From the NCBI RefSeq assembly GCF_003855095.1, contig NZ_CP033972.1, forward strand, positions 4,464,001 through 4,528,000: a stretch of DNA of 64,000 bases, read 5' to 3'. The stretch is from Gordonia insulae. GTDB taxonomy: Bacteria; Actinomycetota; Actinomycetes; Mycobacteriales; Mycobacteriaceae. Made by a program: the position numbers and the translations under genes. Within the stretch, counting starts at the first letter, position 1. Each line of letters starts with the position of its first letter. The notes beneath the pieces were generated by a model. The model was given only the letters and a program-made list of their open reading frames with translations. It was not told the DNA's origin and made no database searches. Below, piece by piece: positions 26,957-35,569 of this stretch.

Positions 26957-27786
26957 GCCTGCCCCCTTGCCCCGAGGACGAACTCGTGCGTGACGACCCG
27001 TCCGGCCTCGATGTCGATGGTCGCCGCGACCGGCGCATAGCCGTTGGCGATGACGGTGTAGTCGCCGGGCGCGAGGTTGGCGAACAGGTAGCGCCCGTGC
27101 TCGTCGGTCAGTGCGCTGGCCGCCATCTCGCCGGCGTCGTCGAGCAGCGCTACCTGGCTGTGCGCCACCGGCGAGCCGTCGGCGGCGGTGCCGTCGGTGA
27201 TCACTCCGCCGAGTTCGGCGGCGGTGCGCAGGACCACGTCGATCGTCGCGGCGGCGGTCCCGTCGATGGTCACGGTCTCGGCGACCGGATCACAGCCGGA
27301 TGCGGTGACGATGACGGTGTAGGTGCCGCCCGACAGTCCGCTCACGTCCCACCGGCCGTCCGCGCTGGTGACGGCGGTGGCGGTGACCTGTCCGGTGCGG
27401 TCGGCGACCGCGACGGTCGCCTTGGCGACGGGCTCGCCGGTGGCGGAGGTGGTCACGACGCCGCCCAGCGCGGCCATCGACGACAAGGTGACCTCGACGT
27501 CGACCGGACTGCTGCCGACGGCCACGGTGACCGCAGACGGTTCGTGGCCGTTCGCCGAGACGACGAGCACGTAGTGGCCACCCGCGGCGACCCGGATGAC
27601 GAACGTGCCGTCGGGATTTCCGACGGACCGGGCGGCCTGACGGCCGTTCGGGTCGATGACCGTCACCGTCGCGTCGGCGATTGCGCTACCGTCCGCGCGA
27701 CGGATGTCGCCGCGGATAGTGCCACCGGGGCTCGAAGGCGGTGACGAGTCGCCCTCGTCGCGGTGTCCGTTGATGTTGGGCTGCAT
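26953..27786 (-). CDS. Three-domain carboxypeptidase-regulatory-like protein
   Basis: The 277-residue protein is composed only of three beta-sandwich repeats (about 22-105, 106-190, 191-277) after a polar N-terminus. Each repeat has the pattern GxI/VT...G.PVAKATVAV...DGRWDVSGLSGGTYTVIV. No signal peptide, enzyme motif or membrane segment was seen. The ATG at 27786 shares one base with the MarR stop (TGATG) and follows GAGGAG. The domains match those fused to YceI and to the MFS pump in the next two genes, so the three proteins probably act together. Confidence 0.82.
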   Translation of the reverse strand: MQPNINGHRDEGDSSPPSSPGGTIRGDIRRADGSAIADATVTVIDPNGRQAARSVGNPDGTFVIRVAAGGHYVLVVSANGHEPSAVTVAVGSSPVDVEVTLSSMAALGGVVTTSATGEPVAKATVAVADRTGQVTATAVTSADGRWDVSGLSGGTYTVIVTASGCDPVAETVTIDGTAAATIDVVLRTAAELGGVITDGTAADGSPVAHSQVALLDDAGEMAASALTDEHGRYLFANLAPGDYTVIANGYAPVAATIDIEAGRVVTHEFVLGARGQA

Positions 27787-28307
27787 CAGTTCTCCTCCTC
27801 TGTCGGGGCGTCGTCTGTGGTGGGAACAGCGGGGGCGTGGGCGCCGGGATGGACGGCGAGCTCGCACAAGGTGTCGGCGAGCAACCGCATGGCCTGTTCG
27901 ACCTTCTCTCGGTCGTCCGAGTCGAGATGGTCGAGTGCCACCTCGAACAGCTGCGATTTGCGCGACGATGCGCCCCGGATGAAATCGAGCCCCGCTGCCG
28001 TCGGTGTGAGCAGGCAGACCCGCCCGTCGTGCGGATCGGCGGTGCGCACCACCATCTCGTGCCGTTCGAGTGTTGCCACCACCCGGGACATCGTCGGTCC
28101 CGCCACGCCCTCGCGGTCGGCGAGTTCGGTGGCGCGAATCGGCGCATGCTGCGCGATGGTCCACAGCGCACACATCTGACCCGCGGACAGCGGACCCTCG
28201 CCGGATCTCGACCGAACCGCGCGTCCGATCCGGATCAGATCGCGATGGACGGCCGCGGCACCGGTCGGTGTGGTGGTCGTCAGATCGATCGTGCGGGATC
28301 CGGACAC
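27786..28307 (-). CDS. MarR family transcriptional regulator
   Basis: The 173-residue winged-helix regulator has its recognition region in LADREGVAGPTMSRVVATLE and the wing in MVVRTADPHDGRVCLLTPTA. It is the first gene of an operon continuing with the three-domain protein, the YceI fusion and the MFS fusion, all overlapping or closely spaced. Two matching palindromes lie at 28336-28376, 29-69 bases before its start, so it should repress its own operon until a ligand (probably a phenolic or lipophilic compound, as usual for the family) binds. Confidence 0.9.
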   Translation of the reverse strand: MSGSRTIDLTTTTPTGAAAVHRDLIRIGRAVRSRSGEGPLSAGQMCALWTIAQHAPIRATELADREGVAGPTMSRVVATLERHEMVVRTADPHDGRVCLLTPTAAGLDFIRGASSRKSQLFEVALDHLDSDDREKVEQAMRLLADTLCELAVHPGAHAPAVPTTDDAPTEEEN

Positions 28308-28335
28308 GGAGACACGCCCCCTCCAACAGACAACT

Positions 28336-28376
28336 ACTTAGTAAAGCTAAATGAAAATTACTTAGCCAGACTAAGT
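28336..28376 (-). promoter_or_regulatory. Two MarR-type operator boxes
   Basis: ACTTAGTAAAGCTAAAT (28336-28352) and ACTTAGCCAGACTAAGT (28360-28376) share the form ACTTAG-N5-CTAAGT; the second is perfect and the first has one mismatch. Centres are 24 bases apart. The stretch is markedly AT-rich and overlaps the expected promoter of the MarR operon. Confidence 0.82.
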
Positions 28377-28455
28377 GAATCACCGCCCCGGAGTCGCCTC
28401 GGGACGGTGTGAGTTGGGCTACATCTGTGGCGAAAAGACCGGCAAAGCAGTCGAT

Positions 28456-28495
28456 TTCGGACATAGGCGGCATCGGTTCGCCGGATATGTCCGAA
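28456..28495 (-). terminator. Hairpin after the DoxX gene
   Basis: TTCGGACATA (28456-28465) pairs perfectly with TATGTCCGAA (28486-28495), with an inner GGCG/CGCC pairing. It begins 48 bases past the DoxX stop, so it may end that transcript. An operator role is also possible. Confidence 0.5.
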
Positions 28496-28542
28496 GTCGC
28501 GACGGTGCCCACGACCGCCGCAGAAGGGTCGTCGAACGGTGA

Positions 28543-29031
28543 TCAGCGGTGCACATCCGGTATCGCGGCCCGACTCGTCCGACGACTGACCAGCAGCGTG
28601 GGCAGTGACCACCCTGACGCGGCGTGCGGGAACGCGACGACGGCGACCGACAGCAGGACCATGATCGGGTACTGGCCGATCAGCTGGTCGGCCATCCAGT
28701 AGGTCATCAGCATGACGGCGGACAGCGCTGCGGCGGGACGGACCAGCACGCCGATGACCAGGACGATGCCCAGGCCGGTCTCCATCGCCGGGATGGCAAC
28801 GCCGAAGAGTTCGGTGAGAGGGTCCATCACGAGCGTCGCGAACTCGGTGAAGTAGCCGGGCACTCGGCTGTTGGACATGGCGCCGTCGACCACCAACTGG
28901 ATGTCGGCACTGCCGAAGTGAGCGCGGTACTTCAGGATTCCCTCGTTGAGCCAGAGGATGCCGAGGGCGATCCTCGCCGCACCCATGAGCACGGGTGCGG
29001 CGAGGACGCGAAGGTTCGACGACAGTGTCAT
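28543..29031 (-). CDS. DoxX-family membrane protein
   Basis: The 162-residue protein has four hydrophobic segments and the DoxX features RIALGILWLNEGILKYRAHFG near the start and METGLGIVLVIGVLVRPAAAL in the middle. DoxX proteins are small inner-membrane proteins linked in some bacteria to thiol and oxidant stress complexes; biochemical function is uncertain. Its ATG overlaps the stop of the preceding DM13 lipoprotein gene (ATGA), so they are co-translated. Confidence 0.82.
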   Translation of the reverse strand: MTLSSNLRVLAAPVLMGAARIALGILWLNEGILKYRAHFGSADIQLVVDGAMSNSRVPGYFTEFATLVMDPLTELFGVAIPAMETGLGIVLVIGVLVRPAAALSAVMLMTYWMADQLIGQYPIMVLLSVAVVAFPHAASGWSLPTLLVSRRTSRAAIPDVHR

Positions 29032-29507
29032 GACATCAGCGGTGCGGCACCGAAGACGGCCTTCGCCTTGTCGCAGTTGATCACGACCGTGGTGTAGGAG
29101 GAGGCGTCGACACCCTCGAGCATGAAGGTCTGGGAGTCCTTGTCGTAGGCGACGGTGCCGATCTCCTTGCCGGCGCCGACCGCGGTCTGGTCGGTGCCGT
29201 TCGTCAGGTAGACGTGCAGATCGGGTCCTTCGTCGGAGGAGAATCCCGACAGGACGATCTCGTCGTCGCTGACCATCGCCATGCCGGACACGGCTTTTCC
29301 GTTGAGCCCGCCGAACTGGCCCGTCCGGGACATCTGGGCCTGCGGCGACATCATCTCCGGTGACGACATCATGCTCTGTGGCGACATCATCGCCGCGGAC
29401 GACGTCGCGGCGGCCGGTTGGTCCGCGTCCGAGCTGCACCCGGTGAGCGACACCGCCGCGGCGATGAGCGTCGCGCCGACGGCGCCGGTGATTGCTGACT
29501 TGCGCAT
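29028..29507 (-). CDS. Met-rich DM13-domain lipoprotein
   Basis: The 159-residue protein has a signal peptide with lipobox LTGC (about residue 24), a linker with seven Met in about 22 residues as MMS/MMSPQ repeats (about 40-62), and a DM13 domain (about 63-155: GQFGGLNGKAVSGMAMVS; GPDLHVYLTNG). DM13 domains are thought to carry electron-transfer or redox chemistry using a conserved Cys; here a single Cys lies in VVINCDKAKAVFG. The Met cluster resembles copper-binding segments of exported metal proteins. It pairs with DoxX downstream and is divergent from a two-component system, which may control it. Confidence 0.85.
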   Translation of the reverse strand: MRKSAITGAVGATLIAAAVSLTGCSSDADQPAAATSSAAMMSPQSMMSSPEMMSPQAQMSRTGQFGGLNGKAVSGMAMVSDDEIVLSGFSSDEGPDLHVYLTNGTDQTAVGAGKEIGTVAYDKDSQTFMLEGVDASSYTTVVINCDKAKAVFGAAPLMS

Positions 29508-29639
29508 GAGTGTTTCTCCCTCTCGATGGTGTGTGACGTCCCGAACGGTAGGAGGGAAATCGGCACCGAGACCGAAGATTTCAAGAGCGTAAGAACTTCA
29601 CGGCGATTATCGCGGCCACCGAGGTCTATCGTCGATGAC

Positions 29640-30338
29640 GTGGAAGAACGCCCACGCGTGATGATCGTGGAAGATGATCCCACCGTGCTGACGGTGGTGG
29701 GTGACTACCTGCGTGCGGCAGGTTATCCGGTGGCCCAGTTCGCCGACGGAGACGCTGCCCGGATCGCGTTGTCCGCCGACGTTCCCGACGTGCTCGTCCT
29801 CGATCGCATGCTGCCGGGGGTCAGCGGCGACGAGCTCTGTCGCGAGGTGCGGGCCTCGGCACCCCAGGTCGCGATCATCATGCTCACCGCGCTCGACTCC
29901 GTTGATGAGCGGATCAACGGACTCGAATACGGCGCCGACGACTATGTCGCCAAGCCGTTTGCGCTGCGGGAGTTGCAACTTCGCATCGACGCCACGATCC
30001 GGCGTGCCCGCGGCGCCACCACCTCGGTGTCTCCGTTCGCGGTGGGACCGTTCCGCGTCGACCCCGCTCGCCGTCGCATCTGGCTCGACGACCACGAGAT
30101 ATCGCTGACCACAAGAGAGTACGAGCTGTTCCTGTTCTTCCTGCAGAATCCCGAGCGGATCCACTCGCGTGACGAGATCCTGCGCGAGGTGTGGGGATGG
30201 TCGTTCGGGGAGGCGTCGACGGTCACCGTTCACGTCCGGCGTCTGCGCGAGAAGATCGAACCCGAACCGCGCTTTCCCCGCCACCTGCTCACCGAGTGGG
30301 GAGCCGGTTATCGATTCACGGTGCAGGAGTCCGAATGA
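29640..30338 (+). CDS. OmpR-family response regulator
   Basis: The 232-residue protein has a receiver domain with acidic pocket EDD (about 11-13), phosphorylation site Asp at about 55 (VLVLDRMLPG) and Lys at about 105 (YVAKPFALREL), followed by a winged-helix DNA-binding domain (about 135-230; TREYELFLFFLQNPERIHSR). GTG 29640 was chosen because it gives the normal receiver start; no ribosome site precedes it, so the mRNA may be leaderless. The stop overlaps the kinase start by ATGA. It is divergent from the DM13-DoxX pair. Confidence 0.9.
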   Translation: MEERPRVMIVEDDPTVLTVVGDYLRAAGYPVAQFADGDAARIALSADVPDVLVLDRMLPGVSGDELCREVRASAPQVAIIMLTALDSVDERINGLEYGADDYVAKPFALRELQLRIDATIRRARGATTSVSPFAVGPFRVDPARRRIWLDDHEISLTTREYELFLFFLQNPERIHSRDEILREVWGWSFGEASTVTVHVRRLREKIEPEPRFPRHLLTEWGAGYRFTVQESE

Positions 30339-31480
30339 TGCTGAGTGTCAAGGATATTCTCCTGATCGTCGGGATCACCGCGGTGTGTACGGCGGTGGTC
30401 ACCGGCGTCGCGCTGCTCATCATGCGACTCAACCGGCGCGGTTCGATCACCTCCCAGTTCGCGGTGGTGGTGGCCGCGGCGCCGGTTGCCGTTGTCGCGT
30501 CGACGATGGCGATCGCGTCGGAGATGTATGTGTCGCAGCATGATCTGCAGGTGTTGATCTGGGTGGTGCTGATCTCGGCGCTGTTGAGTCTGCTCGCGGC
30601 GGTCGTGACCGGCCGGTCGGCGCGGGCCAGGATGGGTGCGATCAGGGAATCGGCTCTGCGCATCGGCGACGGCGAGGTCGTCGATGACGACGCGCACGGC
30701 TGGAAGGAGTTCGCCGACGTCTCGACCGCGCTTGCCGACACCTCCGAACGTCTGGCGGCCGCGCGGGCGGAGATCGCCCGGCTCGACGCCTCCCGCCGGC
30801 AGTTCTTCGCGTGGATCTCCCACGACCTGCGCACGCCCCTGACCGGCGTCCGGGCGATGGCCGAGGTCCTCGAGGACGGGGCCGCAGAGGACCCCGCCGA
30901 CTACGCACGCCGAATCCGCGTCCAGGTCGACACCATGAGCCGCCTGGTGGACGACCTGTTCGACCTCTCCAGAATTCAGAGCGACGCGTTGGCGCTGCAC
31001 TGCGAATCCGTCGGGTTGCTCGACATCGTGTCGGATGCGGTCGCCGACGTCGCGCACATCGCAACCGACCGCGACGTCCGGGTGGTGCAGGCCGGCATTG
31101 CCGACTGCATGCTGTGGGCCGACCCGCACGAGCTGACCCGCGTGGTGGTCAACCTTCTGACCAACAGCCTGCGGCATGCCCCGTCGGGGTCGGAGATCCT
31201 CGTCTCGGCCCATCGCAGCGATGATGCGCGCGTGGTCCTGAGCGTGCTGGACCACGGCAGCGGCGTGGCCGCGGAGGACCTTGGGCACATGTTCGAGATC
31301 GGTTGGCGGGCGAATACGGCCCGGACCCCGGACAAGCCGACCGGCACCGCGTCGGCGGGCGCCGGCCTGGGGTTGGCCATCGTCCGGGGGATCGTCGAGG
31401 CGCACGGCGGCGACGTGAGCGCCCAGCATGTTCCGGAGGGCTTCCGTCTCGACGTCGTGCTGCCCACGGCGGCCGGCTGA
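30335..31480 (+). CDS. Sensor histidine kinase
   Basis: The 381-residue membrane kinase has two transmembrane segments (about 8-30 and 42-92, the latter possibly double), no large extracellular sensor, a HAMP-like linker, the H-box FFAWISHDLRTPLTG with His at about 163, the N-box LTRVVVNLLTNSLRHA, and G-boxes DHGSGVAAEDL and GAGLGLAIVRGIVEAHGG. The tiny extracytoplasmic part suggests sensing within the membrane. ATG 30335 overlaps the regulator stop; a second ATG follows directly. Confidence 0.9.
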   Translation: MMLSVKDILLIVGITAVCTAVVTGVALLIMRLNRRGSITSQFAVVVAAAPVAVVASTMAIASEMYVSQHDLQVLIWVVLISALLSLLAAVVTGRSARARMGAIRESALRIGDGEVVDDDAHGWKEFADVSTALADTSERLAAARAEIARLDASRRQFFAWISHDLRTPLTGVRAMAEVLEDGAAEDPADYARRIRVQVDTMSRLVDDLFDLSRIQSDALALHCESVGLLDIVSDAVADVAHIATDRDVRVVQAGIADCMLWADPHELTRVVVNLLTNSLRHAPSGSEILVSAHRSDDARVVLSVLDHGSGVAAEDLGHMFEIGWRANTARTPDKPTGTASAGAGLGLAIVRGIVEAHGGDVSAQHVPEGFRLDVVLPTAAG

Positions 31481-31581
31481 TCGCACGATGTCAGGCGTCG
31501 CGCGAGCACCAGTGCCGTAGGATTCGTCGGACGCGTTGTCGGGGTCGTCGACGCGGCGCACGCGATCGGAGGAGGACACTC

Positions 31582-32463
31582 ATGGGCAAGAAGAAGAAGT
31601 CCAAGAAGGTGAAGTCGCACAAGCATGCGAACCGCGGCACGATCGCTCCGTTGCCGGACATCGACGACCGCGAATCCGACTCCGCAACAGAGCCTCTGAT
31701 GAAGAACAAAGAGTTCCGGGAGCTGATCAAACCCCTGCATGCGGAACTCGTCGCGATGCAGGAATGGGTGAAGTCCACCGGCGCGAAGGTGTGCGTGATC
31801 TTCGAGGGGCGCGACACCGCCGGCAAGGGTGGCGTCATCAAGGCGATCACCGAGCGGGTGAGCCCCCGCGTGTTCCGGGTGGTGGCGTTGCCGACGCCGA
31901 CCGAACGCGAGAAGTCGCAGATGTTCCTGCAGCGGTACGTATCGCACCTGCCTGCGGCGGGAGAGGTCGTGATCTTCGACCGCAGTTGGTACAACCGGGC
32001 GGGCGTCGAGCGCGTGATGGGCTTCTGCACCGAAGAACAGTCCATGCAGTTCCTCGCCGACGTGCCGGAGTTCGAGCGGGCCGTCGTGCGTTCGGGAATC
32101 CTGCTCATCAAGTACTGGCTCGAGGTGAGCGAGGAGGAGCAGACGCTCCGGCTGCAGAGCCGAATCGAGGACCCGCGCAAATACTGGAAGCTGTCGCCGA
32201 TGGACGTGAAGTCGTACACGCGTTGGGACGACTACTCGAAGGCCCGTGACGACATGTTCCGCTACACCGACACGGGCTGGGCGCCGTGGTACGTCGCCAA
32301 CACCGATGACAAGAAGCGTGGCCGGCTCAACATCATCACCCACCTGCTCGGCCAGGTGCCGTACACGCCGCTCGAGGCGCCGGACATCACGCTGCCCGAG
32401 CGGGAGCTCTCCGGCTACAGCAGCCCGAATCTGGCCATCACCACGGTTCCGGTGCGCTACTGA
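31582..32463 (+). CDS. ppk2: Polyphosphate kinase 2 (PPK2 family)
   Basis: The 293-residue enzyme transfers phosphate between polyphosphate and nucleoside diphosphates. Walker A is FEGRDTAGKGGVIKAI (about 75-90), followed by the family motif FDRSWYNRAGVERVMGF and the lid region RLQSRIEDPRKYWKLSP. Length and motifs fit single-domain class I PPK2. An unusual Lys-rich N-terminus (MGKKKKSKKVKSHKHANRG) precedes the domain. ATG 31582 follows GGAGGA at 7 bases. It stands alone about 100 bases after the kinase gene. Confidence 0.9.
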   Translation: MGKKKKSKKVKSHKHANRGTIAPLPDIDDRESDSATEPLMKNKEFRELIKPLHAELVAMQEWVKSTGAKVCVIFEGRDTAGKGGVIKAITERVSPRVFRVVALPTPTEREKSQMFLQRYVSHLPAAGEVVIFDRSWYNRAGVERVMGFCTEEQSMQFLADVPEFERAVVRSGILLIKYWLEVSEEEQTLRLQSRIEDPRKYWKLSPMDVKSYTRWDDYSKARDDMFRYTDTGWAPWYVANTDDKKRGRLNIITHLLGQVPYTPLEAPDITLPERELSGYSSPNLAITTVPVRY

Positions 32464-32548
32464 GCCAGGTTGCTCGCCGAGCTACAACAAATGTTGAAAA
32501 ACGCGGCAGCTCTGTGCATTTCACGCATCGCTGCTACCGTTGGCAAGC

Positions 32549-32977
32549 ATGCGAAACAAGATTCTGGGTTCTGTGCTCGCCGTGGGAGCGGCTGTCGGAC
32601 TCGGGTTCGTCGGCTCGGGGGCGGCGAGTGCCGCACTGCCGGCATTCGACCTGACCGATGGCGGCAGTAGTGCGACGACCTCGACCGTCGTGATCGACCG
32701 CTCCGCCGACGGCCGCGGCCCCTACACGTGTATCGCCGTCGCACGGCCGAACGGGTTGCCGCCGGGGGTGAACATCGCCATCCCGAGCAATCCGACCGTC
32801 GTACCCGCCGACCGCGCGACGCGGCTCACGATCTCCAATCTCGCTCCGAACACCGCCTACACGGTGACGGCGACCTGCACCGAGCTGCCGGGCCTCGACG
32901 TCGGCAGCGCGACCGTCGCGGTGCAGACCACCGCCGGTGGTGGGGGCGGCGGCGGGACCGGGAGTCTCAGCTTCTAA
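32549..32977 (+). CDS. Small secreted protein of unknown function
   Basis: The 142-residue protein has a Sec signal peptide with cleavage expected after GAASA (about residue 28). The mature part has one pair of Cys (YTCIAV, TATCTEL) and strands such as RLTISNLAPNTAYTVTATC that resemble a fibronectin-III or similar beta-sandwich. It ends in a run of seven Gly. No ribosome site is clear at ATG 32549; a TTG three codons earlier is an alternative. Its stop overlaps that of the convergent DUF222 gene by 4 bases. Confidence 0.75.
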   Translation: MRNKILGSVLAVGAAVGLGFVGSGAASAALPAFDLTDGGSSATTSTVVIDRSADGRGPYTCIAVARPNGLPPGVNIAIPSNPTVVPADRATRLTISNLAPNTAYTVTATCTELPGLDVGSATVAVQTTAGGGGGGGTGSLSF

Positions 32978-34608
32978 CCGTCTGTTTCGTTGCTGATTCG
33001 GCGTCTGCGGTTGCGTTCGCGTTCCTGCTGTCTGCGGGTGTGCTTGGCTGACACCCGACTCTGCGAACGAGTGGGCGCTGCTGGTGTCTCCACGGTTGGA
33101 GCAGGCGTCGTGAGATCCGGCGGACCCTGGGCAGGCGCCGCGAACCGGATGCGGCGTAGCCCGGGGAACAGCACGTCGAGATGCTCGGGATCGCCCGTGA
33201 CGACCAGGCCTTCGGGGGTGGTGAACTCGGTGTGCAGGCGGCCGGTGAGGTCGCGGTACTGATCGTCGATCCAGTCGCCGAACGTCTTGAGCAGATGCCC
33301 GAAGCGGTCTTTGGAATTCAGGTTGTCCGCCGTCGTCTGACCGCCACGCGCCGGATGCCGGTGGTCGTACTCGACGACGTGGTCGACGTCGGCGACGAAC
33401 GACGACACCGACGAACCCGGGATCACGCTGTAGGCGTCACGAATCCGAACGAACAGATCCAACGCCGACGACGGCCGGTACGGATCCGACGGCCGATACG
33501 CGGGCAGCGTGATCGTGCCGTCCGAATTCTGCGGTGTACCCGGCGGTACGAGTGGCCTGACGACGGCATCCGGGCGGGCGATCAGGTCACGGACGTGGGC
33601 GTCGGAGACGACGCCGTGCCCTGCGACGAACCCGGCGTTGTGGGCGGTGCCGGCGGCGGTGGATTCGTCGCACACCACGTGGATGACGACCTTCGAGTCG
33701 ACCGGTGGGATCGTCGAAGATTCCGGAATCTGCGCGCTGCAATCAACGTGGCCGCACTGGCATTCGAACGGAGTTCCGGTCAGCAACGCGAATGCCGCAT
33801 CCGACGCACGCTGCTGCCTCGTGCGGCCATCGAACTCGCATGCGGCCGCGGCGAGAGCCTTGACCGCGGCAGCCGCGATCTGTGCGTTCTCCGCCGCCAT
33901 CGTCGCGGTCAACGTCGCGGTGCCGTCCTTGCCGTCGCGCACCCACATACCGCGCGCATCCAGGGCGCGGCGACGGCGCTCGCGGACGGCGTCGGGGTCG
34001 TGGCGGAACACGATGCGATCGACCATGTCCTGCACGCGTTCGCGTGACCACGCACCCTCATGAAGATCCAGGGCCGCCGCGACCTCGACATCCACCACCG
34101 CCGCATACTCGTGACCGTCGACCAGGTCGCTGCGGGAGATGATCGTCGCCACCAGGTCCGCCGAGATTCGTCCATCACGCAGCCGTTCGGCGACCTGCGG
34201 TAGCCGGTCCCGCAAGGCGAGAGCCTGGTTGATGATCTTCTCCGCAGCGTGTTGGGAGATGCTCAGCGAGATGGCGATCCGCGCGGCACAGTCGGCGAAA
34301 CCGTCCTTGAGGAACAGTGCATGCGGATCCGGATCAGACCCGACGATGCGGGCATGCAACTCGGCGGCGGTCTGGTACTTCTGCCACGCCAGAAACGACT
34401 GGCCGCGCTGCAGCGAGACGAAAGAGCCGACAAGGTCATTGGTGTCGGCGGCGGGAATCTCCTCGGCAGACACCCCGCCCGTGAACAGCGGCGCCACATC
34501 CGGCCACGGCGAGGGGACTCCCCACCACGACGACAGCGACCACGCTGAACCCGACACCGAGAACACCTTCCGCACGAAGAAACCAGGGAACACCAGGACC
34601 GTTCCCAC
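32974..34608 (-). CDS. DUF222 / HNH endonuclease domain protein (13E12 type)
   Basis: The 544-residue protein has an N-terminal DUF222 helical region (about 60-350; AARIAISLSISQHAAEKIINQ; LPQVAERLRDGRISADLVATI) and an HNH nuclease motif near residue 425 (ADVDHVVEYDHRHPARGGQ with N downstream in TTADNLNSKDRF). The C-terminus is strongly basic. Such proteins occur in many copies in actinobacterial genomes and have no proven role; nuclease activity is inferred from motif. The GTG at 34608 gives a longer N-terminus than usual, so the real start may be further in. Confidence 0.88.
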   Translation of the reverse strand: MGTVLVFPGFFVRKVFSVSGSAWSLSSWWGVPSPWPDVAPLFTGGVSAEEIPAADTNDLVGSFVSLQRGQSFLAWQKYQTAAELHARIVGSDPDPHALFLKDGFADCAARIAISLSISQHAAEKIINQALALRDRLPQVAERLRDGRISADLVATIISRSDLVDGHEYAAVVDVEVAAALDLHEGAWSRERVQDMVDRIVFRHDPDAVRERRRRALDARGMWVRDGKDGTATLTATMAAENAQIAAAAVKALAAAACEFDGRTRQQRASDAAFALLTGTPFECQCGHVDCSAQIPESSTIPPVDSKVVIHVVCDESTAAGTAHNAGFVAGHGVVSDAHVRDLIARPDAVVRPLVPPGTPQNSDGTITLPAYRPSDPYRPSSALDLFVRIRDAYSVIPGSSVSSFVADVDHVVEYDHRHPARGGQTTADNLNSKDRFGHLLKTFGDWIDDQYRDLTGRLHTEFTTPEGLVVTGDPEHLDVLFPGLRRIRFAAPAQGPPDLTTPAPTVETPAAPTRSQSRVSAKHTRRQQERERNRRRRISNETDG

Positions 34609-34736
34609 ATATCTCTTCGAACATCAGCCACTCCGGTGGGGGCCGACCTCGGGTTCATCAACAACCGATCCTGCTGACAACCACTCTACGAAACCGGTCC
34701 GACAAGAATCGATCGCGAACCTGTCGTCGCCTGGTG

Positions 34737-35342
34737 TCAGGCCGCCTCGACCGCGCGCAGACAGTAGCCGAGCGAATTCGGCTGGGAGAACGACCACTTG
34801 GTCTGGTCCTCGGTACAGGTCAGCGACTCGTCCGAACGGGAGACCGCCTCGGCGATGACCGTCGTCTGCGCGGGTGTCGCCGAGCAGTCGCTCTCCCGGT
34901 AGTCCACGAGCTGACCGCCGGGCATCGGGATCTGATAGCACTCGCCGTTGACGAAATTGGGTGTCATGCAGAGTTTCTGGGAGTCGCCGGCGAAGGTGAG
35001 GCTGGCACTGTTCTCGGCCGCGCAGTCGGCGCCGGTCGAGACCGTCGACGCGGCGTAGAAGGTGAGTCCGTCGGAATCACAGGTGACCTTGGTGGCGCGC
35101 ACCTTTCCCTCGTCGTCGGTCTTGTCCGCGATCCGCAGACATTCGCCGACCGCGATGTCGGAGGTCTTCTCGACCGGCTTCTCACTCTCGGTGCCGATGG
35201 ACACGCTGCATGCGGCGACCAACATGAAGCCCATACACGCCAGCAGGAGACCGCCGTGCCGGGCGAGCTGCCATCGCCGGCGCGGCGGGGCGTCGGCGAT
35301 GTAGGTGATGTCGGGTCGGGGAGAGGAATCGTGGAACGTCAT
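34737..35342 (-). CDS. LppU-like exported protein
   Basis: The 201-residue protein has one membrane or lipobox-like segment (LLLACMGFMLVAAC, about 31-45) and an extracellular part with eight Cys, a pattern of the LppU/SCO3897 family. It begins with the septum-formation-type motif DIAVGECLRIADKTDD. Disulfides probably stabilise it. Function is unknown. ATG 35342 follows GGAGG-type AAAGGCTCC weakly. Confidence 0.78.
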   Translation of the reverse strand: MTFHDSSPRPDITYIADAPPRRRWQLARHGGLLLACMGFMLVAACSVSIGTESEKPVEKTSDIAVGECLRIADKTDDEGKVRATKVTCDSDGLTFYAASTVSTGADCAAENSASLTFAGDSQKLCMTPNFVNGECYQIPMPGGQLVDYRESDCSATPAQTTVIAEAVSRSDESLTCTEDQTKWSFSQPNSLGYCLRAVEAA

Positions 35343-35491
35343 CGGAGGAGCCTTTCGGTTGCTTGTTGTGCGACGAGCATCCCGATCGGCTCTTGTGACG
35401 GACTTGAGGTCGGCTTGGTGCGCTGCGGCGCGTCCACTGCTCAGATGACGACGCTCTCGTCGCCGCGTGACGCCATCCGCTCCCCGGATCG

Positions 35492-35536
35492 GTATCCGCT
35501 CCCTCGATCGAAGGAGCGGATACGGATCGAGGGAGC
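35492..35536. repeat. Two overlapping, mutually exclusive hairpins
   Basis: Stem A pairs GTATCCGCTCC (35492-35502) with 35513-35523 (11 bp, perfect). Stem B pairs GCTCCCTCGATC (35498-35509) with 35525-35536 (12 bp, perfect). Their left arms share five bases, so only one can form at once. This could be a switch in RNA, a recombination remnant or a protein-binding site. Confidence 0.6.
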
Positions 35537-35569
35537 GAGGATGGTCGAGCGGGAAGCCAGAGGTGGCTC

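Noticed and set aside
32974..34608. DUF222/HNH protein as a homing endonuclease or mobile element
   Set aside because: Such genes are dispersed in actinobacteria, but no intron, intein or flanking repeats are visible here.
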